Counted from the stretch's first letter, positions 44,460 to 53,157 are shown. The stretch is DNA of 64,000 bases from Stenotrophomonas sp. 364 (GCF_009832905.1 NZ_CP047135.1:598001-662000), one strand, 5' to 3'. Made by a program: numbers and translations. The notes: generated from the letters alone by a model not told the origin.

Positions 44460-44586
44460 AGCACCACTCGCGAGTCAGTACGCACTGATGTCGGCGAATC
44501 GAGAACTTCACTGGCATCCGGCCGCAGTCTGGGTCGGATGCTTCACTGTCGAACATGCGGAATCCCCGCCAAAGGAGCTGTACAGA

Positions 44587-44859
44587 ATGAACAAGACCGA
44601 ATTGATCGACGCCGTTGCCGAGGCCGCCGACCTGACCAAGGCCGAGTCCAACCGCGCCGTCGATGCCGTCATCGCTTCCATCACCAAGGCCCTGAAGGGC
44701 GGTGACGCTGTGACGCTGGTGGGCTTCGGTACGTTCCAGGTTCGCGCACGTGCTGCCCGCACCGGCCGCAACCCGAAGACCGGCGACACCATCAAGATCG
44801 CTGCATCGAACAATCCGTCGTTCAAGGCTGGCAAAGCCCTGAAGGATGCCGTAAACTAA
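44587..44859 (+). CDS. hupB: DNA-binding protein HU
   Basis: A 90-residue histone-like protein that bends DNA and shapes the nucleoid. It starts [20 protein letters not shown]. The DNA-binding arm contains [21 protein letters not shown] with the intercalating proline of RNP. AAAGGAG lies 10 bases upstream. The gene follows lon as in many proteobacteria but has its own promoter. tRNA-Val starts 11 bases after its stop with no terminator between. Confidence 0.97.
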   Translation: MNKTELIDAVAEAADLTKAESNRAVDAVIASITKALKGGDAVTLVGFGTFQVRARAARTGRNPKTGDTIKIAASNNPSFKAGKALKDAVN

Positions 44860-44870
44860 GCGGCTTGCTG

Positions 44871-44945
44871 GGGTGCTTAGCTCAGCGGTAGAGCGTCTCC
44901 TTTACACGGAGAGGGTCGGGGGTTCGAAACCCTCAGCACCCACCA
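44871..44945 (+). tRNA. tRNA-Val (anticodon TAC)
   Basis: A 75-base cloverleaf with acceptor arms GGGTGCT / AGCACCC, anticodon loop TTTACAC and encoded CCA. It is so close to hupB that it is probably cut from the same transcript. Confidence 0.97.
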
Positions 44946-44972
44946 CAGCACCGCAGTAGAAGTTTGAGATTT

Positions 44973-45049
44973 GGAGCGGTAGTTCAGCTGGTTAGAATGC
45001 TGGCCTGTCACGCCGGAGGTCGCGGGTTCAAGTCCCGTCCGCTCCGCCA
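44973..45049 (+). tRNA. tRNA-Asp (anticodon GTC), copy 1
   Basis: A 77-base cloverleaf with acceptor arms GGAGCGG / CCGCTCC, anticodon loop CTGTCAC and encoded CCA. Confidence 0.97.
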
Positions 45050-45057
45050 GTTTCAAG

Positions 45058-45090
45058 AAGGCCCCTGAGCAATCGGGGGCCTTGTTTTCT
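45058..45090 (+). terminator. Terminator after tRNA-Asp copy 1
   Basis: An AAGGCCCC / GGGGCCTT stem with a nine-base loop is followed by GTTTTC. It ends the hupB-tRNA-Val-tRNA-Asp unit. Confidence 0.8.
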
Positions 45091-45117
45091 CCGCCGACGC
45101 AGGTCGCGGTGAAGGCG

Positions 45118-45140
45118 GTAAAGCCGACCGTTGGTTGGCT
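45118..45140 (+). repeat. Decayed SMAG/GTAG palindrome
   Basis: GTAAAGCCGACCGTTGGTTGGC matches the common element (GTAGAGCCGACCGTTGGTCGGC) with two substitutions. Confidence 0.55.
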
Positions 45141-45157
45141 GAAAAAAGTTAAAACAT

Positions 45158-45234
45158 GGAGCGGTAGTTCAGCTGGTTAGAATGCTGGCCTGTCACGCCG
45201 GAGGTCGCGGGTTCAAGTCCCGTCCGCTCCGCCA
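45158..45234 (+). tRNA. tRNA-Asp (anticodon GTC), copy 2
   Basis: Identical over 77 bases to copy 1. Confidence 0.97.
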
Positions 45235-45323
45235 GTTTTAAAAAATCCTCGAAAAAAGCAGTCTTCGGGGTAGGTTTTCTGAATATCTTCGGATAGAATG
45301 AGCGCCTGCAAAGTTTCAAGCGC

Positions 45324-45400
45324 GGAGCGGTAGTTCAGCTGGTTAGAATGCTGGCCTGTCACGCCGGAGGTCGCGGGTTCGAGTCCCGTCCGCTCCGCCA
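45324..45400 (+). tRNA. tRNA-Asp (anticodon GTC), copy 3
   Basis: Same 77-base tRNA, with one change in the T loop compared with copies 1 and 2 (GGTTCGAGT for GGTTCAAGT). Confidence 0.97.
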
Positions 45401-45410
45401 ATCTTTGAAG

Positions 45411-45442
45411 AGCCCCTGGTGCAAACCAGGGGCTTTTTTTTT
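45411..45442 (+). terminator. Rho-independent terminator after the tRNA-Asp array
   Basis: A 10-bp stem (AGCCCCTGGT / ACCAGGGGCT) with a GCAA loop is followed by eight or nine T residues. Confidence 0.94.
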
Positions 45443-45583
45443 GGTTTTTGTCCCGACGAACGGGAGTGTCTTGTTGCAAGGTCCGGAGCAGAGGGCGTGC
45501 ATCCATTCACGTGCGTCTTGATTGTCCAGGCGACGTTGTGGATCGGGGCGCAACTCCGTTCGTGACTGCCGCGAGCGTGAGGG

Positions 45584-45677
45584 CCCCGCAGCGGCCGGTA
45601 AGCCCCTGGCGCAAATGCCCCCGGCCTGGCGGCCTCCTCCTTTATTTTGCCCAAGGGGCCTACCGGCCGCTACGGCG
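45584..45677 (-). repeat. Large palindromic element, copy B (inverted)
   Basis: The outer arms (about 45584-45608 and 45651-45677) pair with a few mismatches. On the minus strand the core reads GCAAAATAAAGGAGGAGGCC and ends in TTTGC, nearly identical to copy A at 16533-16577. The inner stem is GGCC / GGCC with a four-base loop. Confidence 0.75.
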
Positions 45678-45724
45678 CTCGGCTTGCGGTAAGGAGGGGG
45701 AAGCCAGGCTTTTCTGGCGCTGTT

Positions 45725-45846
45725 GGTGGATCGGGCGCTGGGCCCCCATGCCCTTGGAGGCGAAATAAAGGGGGAGGTGGCGACCGCAGGCCGACGCCGG
45801 AGGACATTCGCCGGAAAGGGCATGGGGGCCCAGCGCCCGATCCACC
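45725..45846 (+). repeat. Large palindromic element, copy C (31-bp perfect arms)
   Basis: Perfect 31-bp arms (45725-45755 and 45816-45846), unrelated in sequence to the arms of copies A and B, flank a 60-base core. The core keeps the signature: GCGAA pairs with TTCGC, then ATAAAGGGGGAGG faces GGAGGACA, then an inner GGCG / CGCC stem. The A-T pair of GCAAA/TTTGC has become G-C here, a compensatory change. Confidence 0.78.
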
Positions 45847-46043
45847 GACCACCGCGCCCGGAAAAGTCCACCGCACCTGTCGTGCGTGCCGCGCCGCTGG
45901 CAGAAGAAAGAAGAACCGGTTCTGTCTAACGCGGCAGCGTCAAGCGCGTCGTGGTCAGCTGCCCCTGCCGGGATCGATGTGATGGCGACATCGGGCGGCC
46001 CGCAGACGTTGCGATGGCCGCGCCGCGCCTGCCTGCGATGGTT

Positions 46044-46072
46044 TTGGAGCCACGCCGGAAGCGGGTTACACT
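46044..46072 (+). promoter_or_regulatory. Sigma-70 promoter of ppiD
   Basis: TTGGAG (46044-46049) and TACACT (46067-46072) are 17 bases apart, and the -10 ends about 34 bases before the ppiD ATG. Confidence 0.65.
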
Positions 46073-46105
46073 GCCCGGCTCGCCACTCAGGCCATGATTT
46101 TTCCC

Positions 46106-48079
46106 ATGCTGCAGAAACTTCGCGACAAGACCTCGGGCTGGATCGTTACCGTGATCCTGGGGCTGCTGATGATTCCGTTCCTGTTCGTGATCGACTCCAG
46201 CTACCTCGGTGGCGTGGGTGCGCAGAACGTGGCCAAGGTGGCGGCACCGCCGACCTGGTGGCGCTCGGCGCCGTCGTGGTGGCCGATGTCCTTCCTGTGG
46301 CAGCACCACGAGATCAGCTCGCAGGATTTCCGCGTGCGTTTCGAGCAGGCCCGCCAGCAGGCGCGCCAGGAGCAGGGCGAGAACTTCGACCCGCGCGAAT
46401 TTGAAAGCACCGAAAACAAGCTGGCCGTGCTCGACCAGATGATCGACGAACAGGTCGTGCGCCTGGCCGGCGAACAGTCCGGCATCGTGATCGGCGACAA
46501 CGCCGTGCGCGAATACATCGCCGCGATCCCGGCCTTCATCGGCCCGGACGGCAAGTTCAACGACAACCAGTACCGCCTCGCGCTGGCCGGTGGCAATCCG
46601 CCGCGTACCCCGACCCAGTTCGAGGCCCTGGTGCGTGAGAGCATCCAGCAGTCGGTGATTCCGTCGGCGCTGCAGGTGTCCGGGTTTGCCACCGCCGCCG
46701 AAGCCGAGCGCCTGCTCAAGCTGCTGGGCGAAACCCGCGACGTCGAACTGGCCGCGCTGCCGGAACTGCCGGCCGACACCGCCGAGGTGACCGACGCGCA
46801 GATCAAGCAGTGGTACGACAGCCACACCAAGGATTTCCGCCAGCCGGAAACCGTGACGCTGGAATACGTGGAAATCAACGGCGCGAACCTGCCGGCGGCT
46901 GCCCCGGCCGACGAAGCAGCCCTGCGCAAGCGCTATGAAGAGGAGAAGGCGCGGTTTGCCACCCCGGAACAGCGCCTGGCCTCGCACATCCTGATCGCCG
47001 CCGATGGCAGCGACCCGGCCAAGCTCAAGGCCGCCGAAGAAAAGGCCACCCGCCTTGCCGCCGAGGCGCGCAAGCCCGGCGCCGACTTCGCCGCACTGGC
47101 CAAGGCCAACTCCGAAGACCCCGGCTCCAAGGAACACGGTGGCGATCTGGGCTGGGTCGAGCGCGGCGCGATGGTGAAGCCGTTCGAGGACGCGCTGTTC
47201 AACATGCAGGCCGGTGAAGTGACCGGCCCGGTCAAGACCGACTTCGGTTACCACGTGCTGCTGCTGCGCGAAAAGAAGGGCGGCGAAGGCCGTCCGTTCG
47301 AAGACGTGCGCGACCAGCTGGCGGCCGAAGCACTCAAGGCCGACAACGAGCGTGCGTTTACCGACCTGAGCGGCCGCCTGGTCGACCTGGTGTACAAGAA
47401 CCCGACCTCGCTGGAAGGCCCGGCCAAGGACATGGGCCTGCCGGTCCAGACCCTGGGGCCGTTCACCCGCACCACCGCCAGTGGCATCGCCGCCAACCCG
47501 GCCGTGCTGCGCGCCGCGTTCTCCGACGTGCTTACCCAGGACGGCACGGTCAGCGACCCGATCGAGCTGGCGCCGAACCACAACGTGATGATCCGCGTCA
47601 CCGAGCACAGCCCGGAGCAGGCGATGCCGCTCGCCAAGGCGCGTGACCAGGTGATTGCCGCCATCCGTGGCGAGCGTGTCCGCGCGGCGTCGGAGAAGGC
47701 CGCCGATGCGGTGCTGGCCAAGCTCAAGGCCGGCCAGACCCTGCAGGCGCTGACGGTCAGTGACAAGCTGCAGGTGACCCCGCTGCCGGGCCTGCCGCGT
47801 ACCCAGCCGGTGCCGACCCCGGAAATCAACCGTGCGGTGTTCAGCACGGCGCTGCCGGCCGACGGCAAGCCGAGCTACGGCAAGGTCGCCATGCAGGGCC
47901 GGTACCTGGTCTTCGCGGTGAACAAGGTCACTCCGGGCAACCTGGCCGAGATCCAGCCGGAGCAGAAGAAGGCCTTCACCGATCAGCTGAACCAGATCGA
48001 TGGCATGGCCGCCGCCAAGGCTTACATCGACGCGATGCGCAAGCACTACAAGGTGCAGACCGAAGAGGCCAACCTGTAA
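46106..48079 (+). CDS. ppiD: Periplasmic chaperone / SurA-like peptidyl-prolyl isomerase PpiD
   Basis: A 657-residue inner-membrane-anchored periplasmic folding factor associated with the Sec translocon. MLQKLRDKTSGWIVTVILGL begins the family N-terminus with one membrane helix (about residues 12-30); an ATG at 46094 would add MIFP. A SurA-like N-terminal domain follows. The parvulin domain lies at about 270-370 (SHILIA, GGDLGWVERG, GPVKTDFGYHVLLL). A second, degenerate parvulin-like part ends the protein. It follows lon and hupB as in E. coli, here interrupted by tRNAs and palindromes. Confidence 0.95.
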   Translation: MLQKLRDKTSGWIVTVILGLLMIPFLFVIDSSYLGGVGAQNVAKVAAPPTWWRSAPSWWPMSFLWQHHEISSQDFRVRFEQARQQARQEQGENFDPREFESTENKLAVLDQMIDEQVVRLAGEQSGIVIGDNAVREYIAAIPAFIGPDGKFNDNQYRLALAGGNPPRTPTQFEALVRESIQQSVIPSALQVSGFATAAEAERLLKLLGETRDVELAALPELPADTAEVTDAQIKQWYDSHTKDFRQPETVTLEYVEINGANLPAAAPADEAALRKRYEEEKARFATPEQRLASHILIAADGSDPAKLKAAEEKATRLAAEARKPGADFAALAKANSEDPGSKEHGGDLGWVERGAMVKPFEDALFNMQAGEVTGPVKTDFGYHVLLLREKKGGEGRPFEDVRDQLAAEALKADNERAFTDLSGRLVDLVYKNPTSLEGPAKDMGLPVQTLGPFTRTTASGIAANPAVLRAAFSDVLTQDGTVSDPIELAPNHNVMIRVTEHSPEQAMPLAKARDQVIAAIRGERVRAASEKAADAVLAKLKAGQTLQALTVSDKLQVTPLPGLPRTQPVPTPEINRAVFSTALPADGKPSYGKVAMQGRYLVFAVNKVTPGNLAEIQPEQKKAFTDQLNQIDGMAAAKAYIDAMRKHYKVQTEEANL

Positions 48080-48099
48080 CCGATCCGGTTGCAGTGGCA

Positions 48100-48130
48100 G
48101 CAGAAGGCCCGGCATTGCCGGGCCTTCTGC
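48100..48130 (+). terminator. Terminator hairpin of ppiD
   Basis: A perfect 14-bp stem (GCAGAAGGCCCGGC / GCCGGGCCTTCTGC) with a three-base loop is followed by GTTGT, a weak T-run. Confidence 0.75.
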
Positions 48131-48330
48131 GTTGTGGGGCAGGCCGAGGTCGGTACGCAGCCTGTCGGCCGCACCTGATGGCTCGCACGCTCGCCATCCC
48201 GGTAGGGGCGCGCCCCAGCCGACCGCCGACACGCCGGATCGGCGCGATGTCGGCATGACCCCAACCGGCGCTGCCGCCCATGGCGGCCCCTCGGTACGCA
48301 AGGGGAGCGTCTGCCGGCCCCCGGAAACGA

Positions 48331-48355
48331 CGATGCCCGGCAACGCCGGGCATCG
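48331..48355 (-). terminator. Terminator hairpin of mltD
   Basis: A perfect 11-bp stem (CGATGCCCGGC / GCCGGGCATCG) with an AAC or GTT loop is followed on the minus strand by TCGTTTCC. Confidence 0.75.
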
Positions 48356-48403
48356 TAGGTACCGCATTGAACCGATCAGCGCGGCCGGGGGCGGCGCGCC
48401 GTA

Positions 48404-49633
48404 TCAATCTTCCACGCGCAACACCGCCCCTGGCTTCAGCACGCTGCTGCCGGTGAGCCCGTTCAGCGACAACAGCGCCTTGAGCGGCATCCCGTACCGG
48501 CGCGCAATGGTCCACGGCGACTCGCCGTCACGCACGGTGTGGTGGCGGTTGCGGGGCCGGTCGGCACTGCTGGCCACGGTCCGGGCCGCGCGCGCGGTCG
48601 GCGCGCTGGCCGTGGCGGCTGGCGCGGTCTCGGTGCGGTCCGGGGACTCCACGGTGGCCACGGCAGCCATCACCGCGGCGCTGGCGTCGACGGGGGCGTG
48701 CGTGGCCGGTGCCAGTACCGTCACCTGGCCGCTGGGGCGGCCCTTGCCGCTCGCCAGGGCCGGGTTGAGCCGGGCAATCCGCGCCGGGTCCAGCGAGCGC
48801 TGTGCGGCCCACTGCTGGACGCTGGTGCCCGCCGGCAGGGTGTGGCCCTTGAGCACCGGCACCGTGCGGTCCAGCGAGGCCATCACGCCGGGCTTGGTTT
48901 CGGCGTTTTCCAGCACACAGGCCAGCGCGTGCAGCTTCTCGACGTAGGCATAGGTGATCGGCGACAGCCCCGGCAGTTCGGCCGGGCGCGCGTTCTGCGC
49001 GTTCATGCCGGCCTTGCGCAGCGATTGCAGCACCCGGTACTCGCCGGCGTTGTAGGCCATGGTGGCCAGGCGCCAGTCGCCCCCGAACATACCGTGCAGG
49101 GTCTTGAGGTAGCGCACCGCGGCCTGGGTGGAATCCACCGCAGACAGGCGGCCGTCGTAGCCCGGGGTCATCTGGACGCGGTGGTTCTTGGCGGTGGTGG
49201 CGATGAACTGCCACAGCCCGGCCGGGCCGGTGCCATTGCGGGCATTGGGCCGGTAGCCGCTTTCCACGAACGGAATCAGCGCGAACTCGGTGGGCAGGTT
49301 GGACCGGCGCAGTTCTTCGACCACGTAGCCAAACAGCACCAGGGCATCGTCATCGGTATTGGCCAGCCGTGACGGGGCGTGCGCGAACTGCTTCTGCCAC
49401 CGTGGGCTGGTGGCCTCGGCGTTGCAGGTGGGTTCGGCCAGGCCATCGCGGAAGCTGGCGAAGATCTCCTGCCCGTTGCGCACCGAGACCGGCGGCAGGG
49501 CGGCGGGGTCCAGGGGCAGCTGGGAGAGCCCGGCCACGTTCTGCGACATTCCCGCACTCAACGACTGGGCGCTCGCGCCGCCGGCCAGGGACAGTGCCAG
49601 GCCGAGCGCGAGCGGCAACAATCGCCGGCTCAT
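48404..49633 (-). CDS. mltD: Membrane-bound lytic murein transglycosylase D-like protein
   Basis: A 409-residue exported peptidoglycan lyase. The signal peptide ends at ASAQS. The catalytic glutamate is in [20 protein letters not shown], followed by [11 protein letters not shown], as in SLT family 1. A degenerate LysM ([20 protein letters not shown]) and a good C-terminal LysM ([20 protein letters not shown]) bind glycan. It lacks the lipobox cysteine of E. coli MltD. Its ATG overlaps the gloB stop (ATGA), the same pairing as in E. coli. Confidence 0.92.
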   Translation of the reverse strand: MSRRLLPLALGLALSLAGGASAQSLSAGMSQNVAGLSQLPLDPAALPPVSVRNGQEIFASFRDGLAEPTCNAEATSPRWQKQFAHAPSRLANTDDDALVLFGYVVEELRRSNLPTEFALIPFVESGYRPNARNGTGPAGLWQFIATTAKNHRVQMTPGYDGRLSAVDSTQAAVRYLKTLHGMFGGDWRLATMAYNAGEYRVLQSLRKAGMNAQNARPAELPGLSPITYAYVEKLHALACVLENAETKPGVMASLDRTVPVLKGHTLPAGTSVQQWAAQRSLDPARIARLNPALASGKGRPSGQVTVLAPATHAPVDASAAVMAAVATVESPDRTETAPAATASAPTARAARTVASSADRPRNRHHTVRDGESPWTIARRYGMPLKALLSLNGLTGSSVLKPGAVLRVED

Positions 49634-50397
49634 GTACCGAATCCGTCTTTCCAGCCGCGCAAGCCTGCGACGACATCGACTTCATCGGTGACGGGGCGAC
49701 CCAGGTGGGCACTGACGGCCTGCTGGATCGACGGCGTTCCGGTACGCAGGAACGGATTGCAGTGAAGCTCGCTGGCCAGTGACACGGGCAGCGTAGGACG
49801 GTCATCGCGGCGCATGGCCAGGGCCTCCTCATGGCGCTGCAGCAACGCAGCGTTGGTGGGGTCGACATGCCGCGCGAAGACGGCATTTGACACGGTGTAT
49901 TCGTGCCCGCAGCACAACAGCAGGTGCGGGGGCAGGGACGCCAGCTTGTGCAGGGATGCCAGCAGCTGGGACGGCGTACCTTCGAACATGCGGCCACAGC
50001 CCAGGCTGAACAACGCATCGCCACTGAAAAGGTGTTCAGCGGTGTGAAACGCGATGTGGAACCGGGTGTGGCCGGGCACGGATACTACGTGGAACCTTTG
50101 GCCCGCTGCCTGAATGCATTCACCTTCAGCCACCCGATGGGTGGCCATCGGGATGCGCGGATCGTCCGGTGCATACACCGCAAGCCCCGGATACCGGGCC
50201 TGCAGCGCGGCCACGCCGCCGATATGGTCGTTGTGGTGGTGGGTGAGCAGAATCGCCGTGGGGGTCCATCCCTGCTGCGTTGCGGCAGCCAGAACCGGGC
50301 CGGCGTCGCCGGGGTCGACCACGACCGCCTGGCCGTCATCGGCGACCAGCGCCCAGATGTAGTTGTCCGCAAATGCGGGTAGGGCAGTGAGTCGCAT
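49630..50397 (-). CDS. gloB: Hydroxyacylglutathione hydrolase (glyoxalase II)
   Basis: A 255-residue metallo-beta-lactamase-fold enzyme that hydrolyses S-lactoylglutathione to lactate and glutathione, detoxifying methylglyoxal. Metal motifs are THHHNDH near residue 53, the PGHT histidine, the bridging Asp in FSGDALF and the CGHEYT histidine. The ATG at 50397 lies only 11 bases from the divergent methyltransferase start, so the two promoters must overlap or lie inside the genes. Confidence 0.95.
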   Translation of the reverse strand: MRLTALPAFADNYIWALVADDGQAVVVDPGDAGPVLAAATQQGWTPTAILLTHHHNDHIGGVAALQARYPGLAVYAPDDPRIPMATHRVAEGECIQAAGQRFHVVSVPGHTRFHIAFHTAEHLFSGDALFSLGCGRMFEGTPSQLLASLHKLASLPPHLLLCCGHEYTVSNAVFARHVDPTNAALLQRHEEALAMRRDDRPTLPVSLASELHCNPFLRTGTPSIQQAVSAHLGRPVTDEVDVVAGLRGWKDGFGT

Positions 50398-50408
50398 AGA
50401 ATTGGACC

Positions 50409-51053
50409 ATGCCCGCCACGCCGAGCCCCCGTCAAGCGTCAGTCGCATCCTGGTTTGATACTGAACCGGCACATGTGCTGTGCCAGTTGGAATTCCGGCG
50501 GCTGATGCCGTTGCTGGCCGAGCGCCCGGTCACGCCGTGGCTGTGGCTCGCCCCCACGGCCGCCTGGGCGGCCCTGCCGGACCTTCCCGGTCGCGGCCTG
50601 CGCCTGCACCGGGCTGGGGCAGGGTTCGCCGGCGACACCCGCTGTGGCCTGCCGCTGCCGCTGCCGGACGAGAGCGTCAACGCCATCGTGTTGCAGCACG
50701 TGACCGCCCGCGATGCCGAGCAGTTGATCGGCGAGTGCGAGCGGGTGCTGATGCCCGGTGGCCGGTTGTGGCTGTCCACGCTCAACCCGTTCAGCCCCTA
50801 CCGCCGCCAGTGGCGCCAGCACGGCCTGGTGGTGCGCAGCCCGCAGCGGCTGCGGCACACCCTGGAGCGGGCCGGCCTGAGCTGTGATGGGCTGAGCTAC
50901 CTGGGGCCGATGTGGCGTGACTGCGCCCCGGGCCAGCGCAGCTTCGCGCCCCTGCGCGCGGCCTGCCTGTTCACCGCCGAGAAACGCACCCCGGCCCTGC
51001 CGGGACCTACGCCGCTGCCGGTCCCTCGATGGGCCGGTACCGTGGCGACCTGA
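50409..51053 (+). CDS. Class I SAM-dependent methyltransferase (YafS-like position)
   Basis: A 214-residue predicted methyltransferase. The C-terminal half of the Rossmann fold is visible ([31 protein letters not shown]), with the usual post-motif proline-glycine. The glycine-rich SAM motif I is degenerate ([13 protein letters not shown]), which may mean weak or lost SAM binding. It sits between gloB and rnhA exactly as yafS does in E. coli. The substrate is unknown. Confidence 0.82.
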   Translation: MPATPSPRQASVASWFDTEPAHVLCQLEFRRLMPLLAERPVTPWLWLAPTAAWAALPDLPGRGLRLHRAGAGFAGDTRCGLPLPLPDESVNAIVLQHVTARDAEQLIGECERVLMPGGRLWLSTLNPFSPYRRQWRQHGLVVRSPQRLRHTLERAGLSCDGLSYLGPMWRDCAPGQRSFAPLRAACLFTAEKRTPALPGPTPLPVPRWAGTVAT

Positions 51054-51064
51054 TCTGGACTGCA

Positions 51065-51517
51065 ATGAAAACAATCGAAATACACACCGACGGTTCCTGC
51101 CTCGGCAATCCCGGGCCCGGTGGCTGGGCGGCATTGCTGCGCTACAACGCGCACGAGCGTGAACTGAGCGGTGGCGAAGCGCATACCACCAACAATCGGA
51201 TGGAGCTGATGGCGGCCATCTCCGGGCTGGAAGCGCTGACCGAGCCGTGCAACATCGTCCTCTTCACCGACTCGCAGTACGTCCGGCAGGGCCTGACCCA
51301 GTGGATGCCGGGCTGGATCCGCAAGAACTGGAAGACCGCCGGCGGCGACCCGGTCAAGAACCGCGAGCTGTGGGAACGCCTGCACGCGGCCACGCTGATG
51401 CATACCATCGACTGGCGCTGGGTGAAGGGCCATTCCGGCGACCCCGACAATGAACGCGTGGACCAGTTGGCACGCGACGCCGCGATCCGGATCCGCGCCG
51501 CCGGCCCGGTACACTGA
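51065..51517 (+). CDS. rnhA: Ribonuclease HI
   Basis: A 150-residue endonuclease that cuts RNA in RNA-DNA hybrids, removing R-loops and primers. The DEDD residues are all present: Asp in IHTDGSC, Glu in NRMELMAA, Asp in LFTDSQYV and Asp in NERVDQLA. The start at [10 protein letters not shown] is standard. The gene is 11 bases after the methyltransferase and four bases before dnaQ. Confidence 0.97.
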   Translation: MKTIEIHTDGSCLGNPGPGGWAALLRYNAHERELSGGEAHTTNNRMELMAAISGLEALTEPCNIVLFTDSQYVRQGLTQWMPGWIRKNWKTAGGDPVKNRELWERLHAATLMHTIDWRWVKGHSGDPDNERVDQLARDAAIRIRAAGPVH

Positions 51518-51521
51518 GCCC

Positions 51522-52247
51522 ATGCGTCAGATCATTCTTGATACCGAAACCACCGGCCTGGAATGGCGGAAGGGCAACCGCATCGTCGAAATCGGCTGTG
51601 TGGAACTGCTTGAACGCCGCCCCAGCGGCAACAACTACCACCAGTACATCAAGCCGGACTGCGAATTCGAACAGGGCGCGCAGGAAGTCACCGGGCTGAC
51701 CCTGGAGTTCCTGGCCGACAAGCCGGTGTTCGCCCAGATCGCCGAGGAGTTCCTCGCCTTCATCGACGGCGCCGAGCTGATCATCCACAACGCCGCGTTC
51801 GACATCGGCTTCCTCGACAACGAGCTGTCGTTGCTGGGGGATCAGTACGGCAAGATCACCGACCGCTGCACGGTGATCGATACGCTGAAGATGGCGCGCG
51901 AGCGCTTCCCCGGCCAGCGCAACTCGCTGGATGCATTGTGCAAGCGGCTGGGCGTGGACAACGCGCACCGCCAGCTGCACGGCGGCCTGCTCGACGCGCA
52001 GATCCTGGGCGATGTGTACATCGCGCTGACCTCGGGCCAGGAGGAAATCGGCTTTGGTTCGACCGACGACAGCAAGCGCGGCACCGCGCATGCCCAGGCG
52101 TTCGATACCTCACGCCTGCTGCCGCGCCCGCGCGTGGTGGCCACCGCGTCCGAGCTGGAGGCGCACGAAGCGCGGCTGGCCAAGCTGCGCAAGAAGGCCG
52201 GCCATGCCATCTGGGATGGGCCGAAGGTGGAAGAGGCGGTGGCGTGA
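51522..52247 (+). CDS. dnaQ: DNA polymerase III epsilon subunit (proofreading exonuclease)
   Basis: A 241-residue 3'-5' exonuclease of the replicative polymerase. Exo I is LDTETTGLEW, Exo II is IIHNAAFDIGFLD and Exo III is HGGLLDAQILGDVY with its histidine. The C-terminal tail (after residue 185) should bind the alpha subunit. In E. coli rnhA and dnaQ are divergent; here they are co-oriented with a four-base gap. Confidence 0.97.
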   Translation: MRQIILDTETTGLEWRKGNRIVEIGCVELLERRPSGNNYHQYIKPDCEFEQGAQEVTGLTLEFLADKPVFAQIAEEFLAFIDGAELIIHNAAFDIGFLDNELSLLGDQYGKITDRCTVIDTLKMARERFPGQRNSLDALCKRLGVDNAHRQLHGGLLDAQILGDVYIALTSGQEEIGFGSTDDSKRGTAHAQAFDTSRLLPRPRVVATASELEAHEARLAKLRKKAGHAIWDGPKVEEAVA

Positions 52248-52250
52248 GGG

Positions 52251-52331
52251 CATCACGACCAACGGCCGTGATCCACCGGTTGGTGATGCACCCATGCGAT
52301 GAACCGGTAGGTCACGACCGTTGGTCGTGAC
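52251..52331 (+). repeat. Two SMAG-type palindromes between dnaQ and the PP2C gene
   Basis: A decayed palindrome (ATCACGACC / GGCCGTGAT) at 52252-52272 is followed by a perfect GTAG element at 52307-52331 that repeats the one at 4-28. They fill the gap between convergent genes. Confidence 0.72.
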
Positions 52332-52339
52332 CGGGGCAA

Positions 52340-53044
52340 TCAATGGCAACGCACCAGAATCACGGTGATGTTGTCCGACCCGCCGCCATCCAGCGCGGCC
52401 GCCACCAGCGTGTCCACGCATTCCTGCGCGCTGGCGTCATCGAAGGCCAGCGTGCGGGCGATGCCGGTGTCCTCCACTTCCTCGGTCAGCCCGTCGCTGC
52501 ACAGCAGCAGCTGCATGCCCGGGCGCAGTTCGCCGGTGGTGGTGGCCACGTTCAGATGCGCCGGGTCGGTGACCCCCAACGCCTGCGTCACCACGTTGCG
52601 GTGCGGATGGGCACGGGCCTGCTCGGCGGTCAGGTTGCCCTGGGCCACCATTTCCTGCACCACGCTGTGGTCCTGGCTGAGCTGGGCCAGCTGGCCGTCG
52701 CGCCACAGGTAGGCGCGGCTGTCGCCGACCCAGGCCACTTCGTACCGGTTGCCCTGGACCCGCGCGGCCACCACGGTGGTGCCCATCGGCAGGCTGTCGT
52801 TGCGGCGGCGCGAGGTGCGGATGATCTCTTCATCGGCCACCCGGATGGCGTGCGCCAGCGTCGCGCCGTGGCGGATCTCGCGCACGATGGTCTCGCGTGC
52901 CAGCGCGCTGGCCACTTCGCCGCAGGCGTGCCCGCCCATGCCGTCGGCCACCAGCCACAACGCCAGTTCGCCATCGCCGTAGTAGGTGTCCTCGTTGAGG
53001 TCACGGCGCAGGCCGGGGTGGGTGAGATGTCCGAATTCGATCAT
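52340..53044 (-). CDS. PP2C-family serine/threonine protein phosphatase
   Basis: A 234-residue cytoplasmic metal-dependent phosphatase. Motifs in order are HPGLRRDLNEDTYY, LVADGMGGH, GTTVVAARV, VAWVGDSRAYLWRDG, LLCSDGLTEEV and GGSDNITVILVRC. These supply all the metal aspartates. Its length matches the minimal Stp/PrpC-type enzyme. No Hanks-type kinase gene is next to it, so its partner is elsewhere. The ATG at 53044 is chosen because MIEFGHLTHPG is the family start. Confidence 0.93.
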   Translation of the reverse strand: MIEFGHLTHPGLRRDLNEDTYYGDGELALWLVADGMGGHACGEVASALARETIVREIRHGATLAHAIRVADEEIIRTSRRRNDSLPMGTTVVAARVQGNRYEVAWVGDSRAYLWRDGQLAQLSQDHSVVQEMVAQGNLTAEQARAHPHRNVVTQALGVTDPAHLNVATTTGELRPGMQLLLCSDGLTEEVEDTGIARTLAFDDASAQECVDTLVAAALDGGGSDNITVILVRCH

Positions 53045-53157
53045 GGGTGGGCTGCAGCCAAAGGGACGTTGCGGGGGATAACGGCATGATCGCGGCCCGC
53101 CGGACATCCGGCAAGGCATCCATACAGAAGAAATTCACTTCGCCGGTGCGGAATGAC

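Larger units (their letters stand above)
45443..46105. other. Intergenic region with two large palindromes, no gene
   Basis: These 663 bases between the tRNA-Asp array and ppiD hold two copies of the palindromic element (45584-45677 and 45725-45846) and the ppiD promoter. Open frames here are products of the palindromes and have no protein-like signature. Confidence 0.65.
48080..48403. other. Intergenic region between convergent ppiD and mltD
   Basis: These 324 bases hold one hairpin for each gene (48100-48130 and 48331-48355) and about 200 bases of REP-rich sequence in between, with arms such as GGCGCGCCCC. No gene is evident. Confidence 0.6.

Noticed and set aside
45926..48367. An 813-codon open frame on the minus strand
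   Set aside because: It is the shadow of ppiD, with composition typical of reverse frames (Arg, His, Leu, Gly). The plus-strand PpiD has complete domains.
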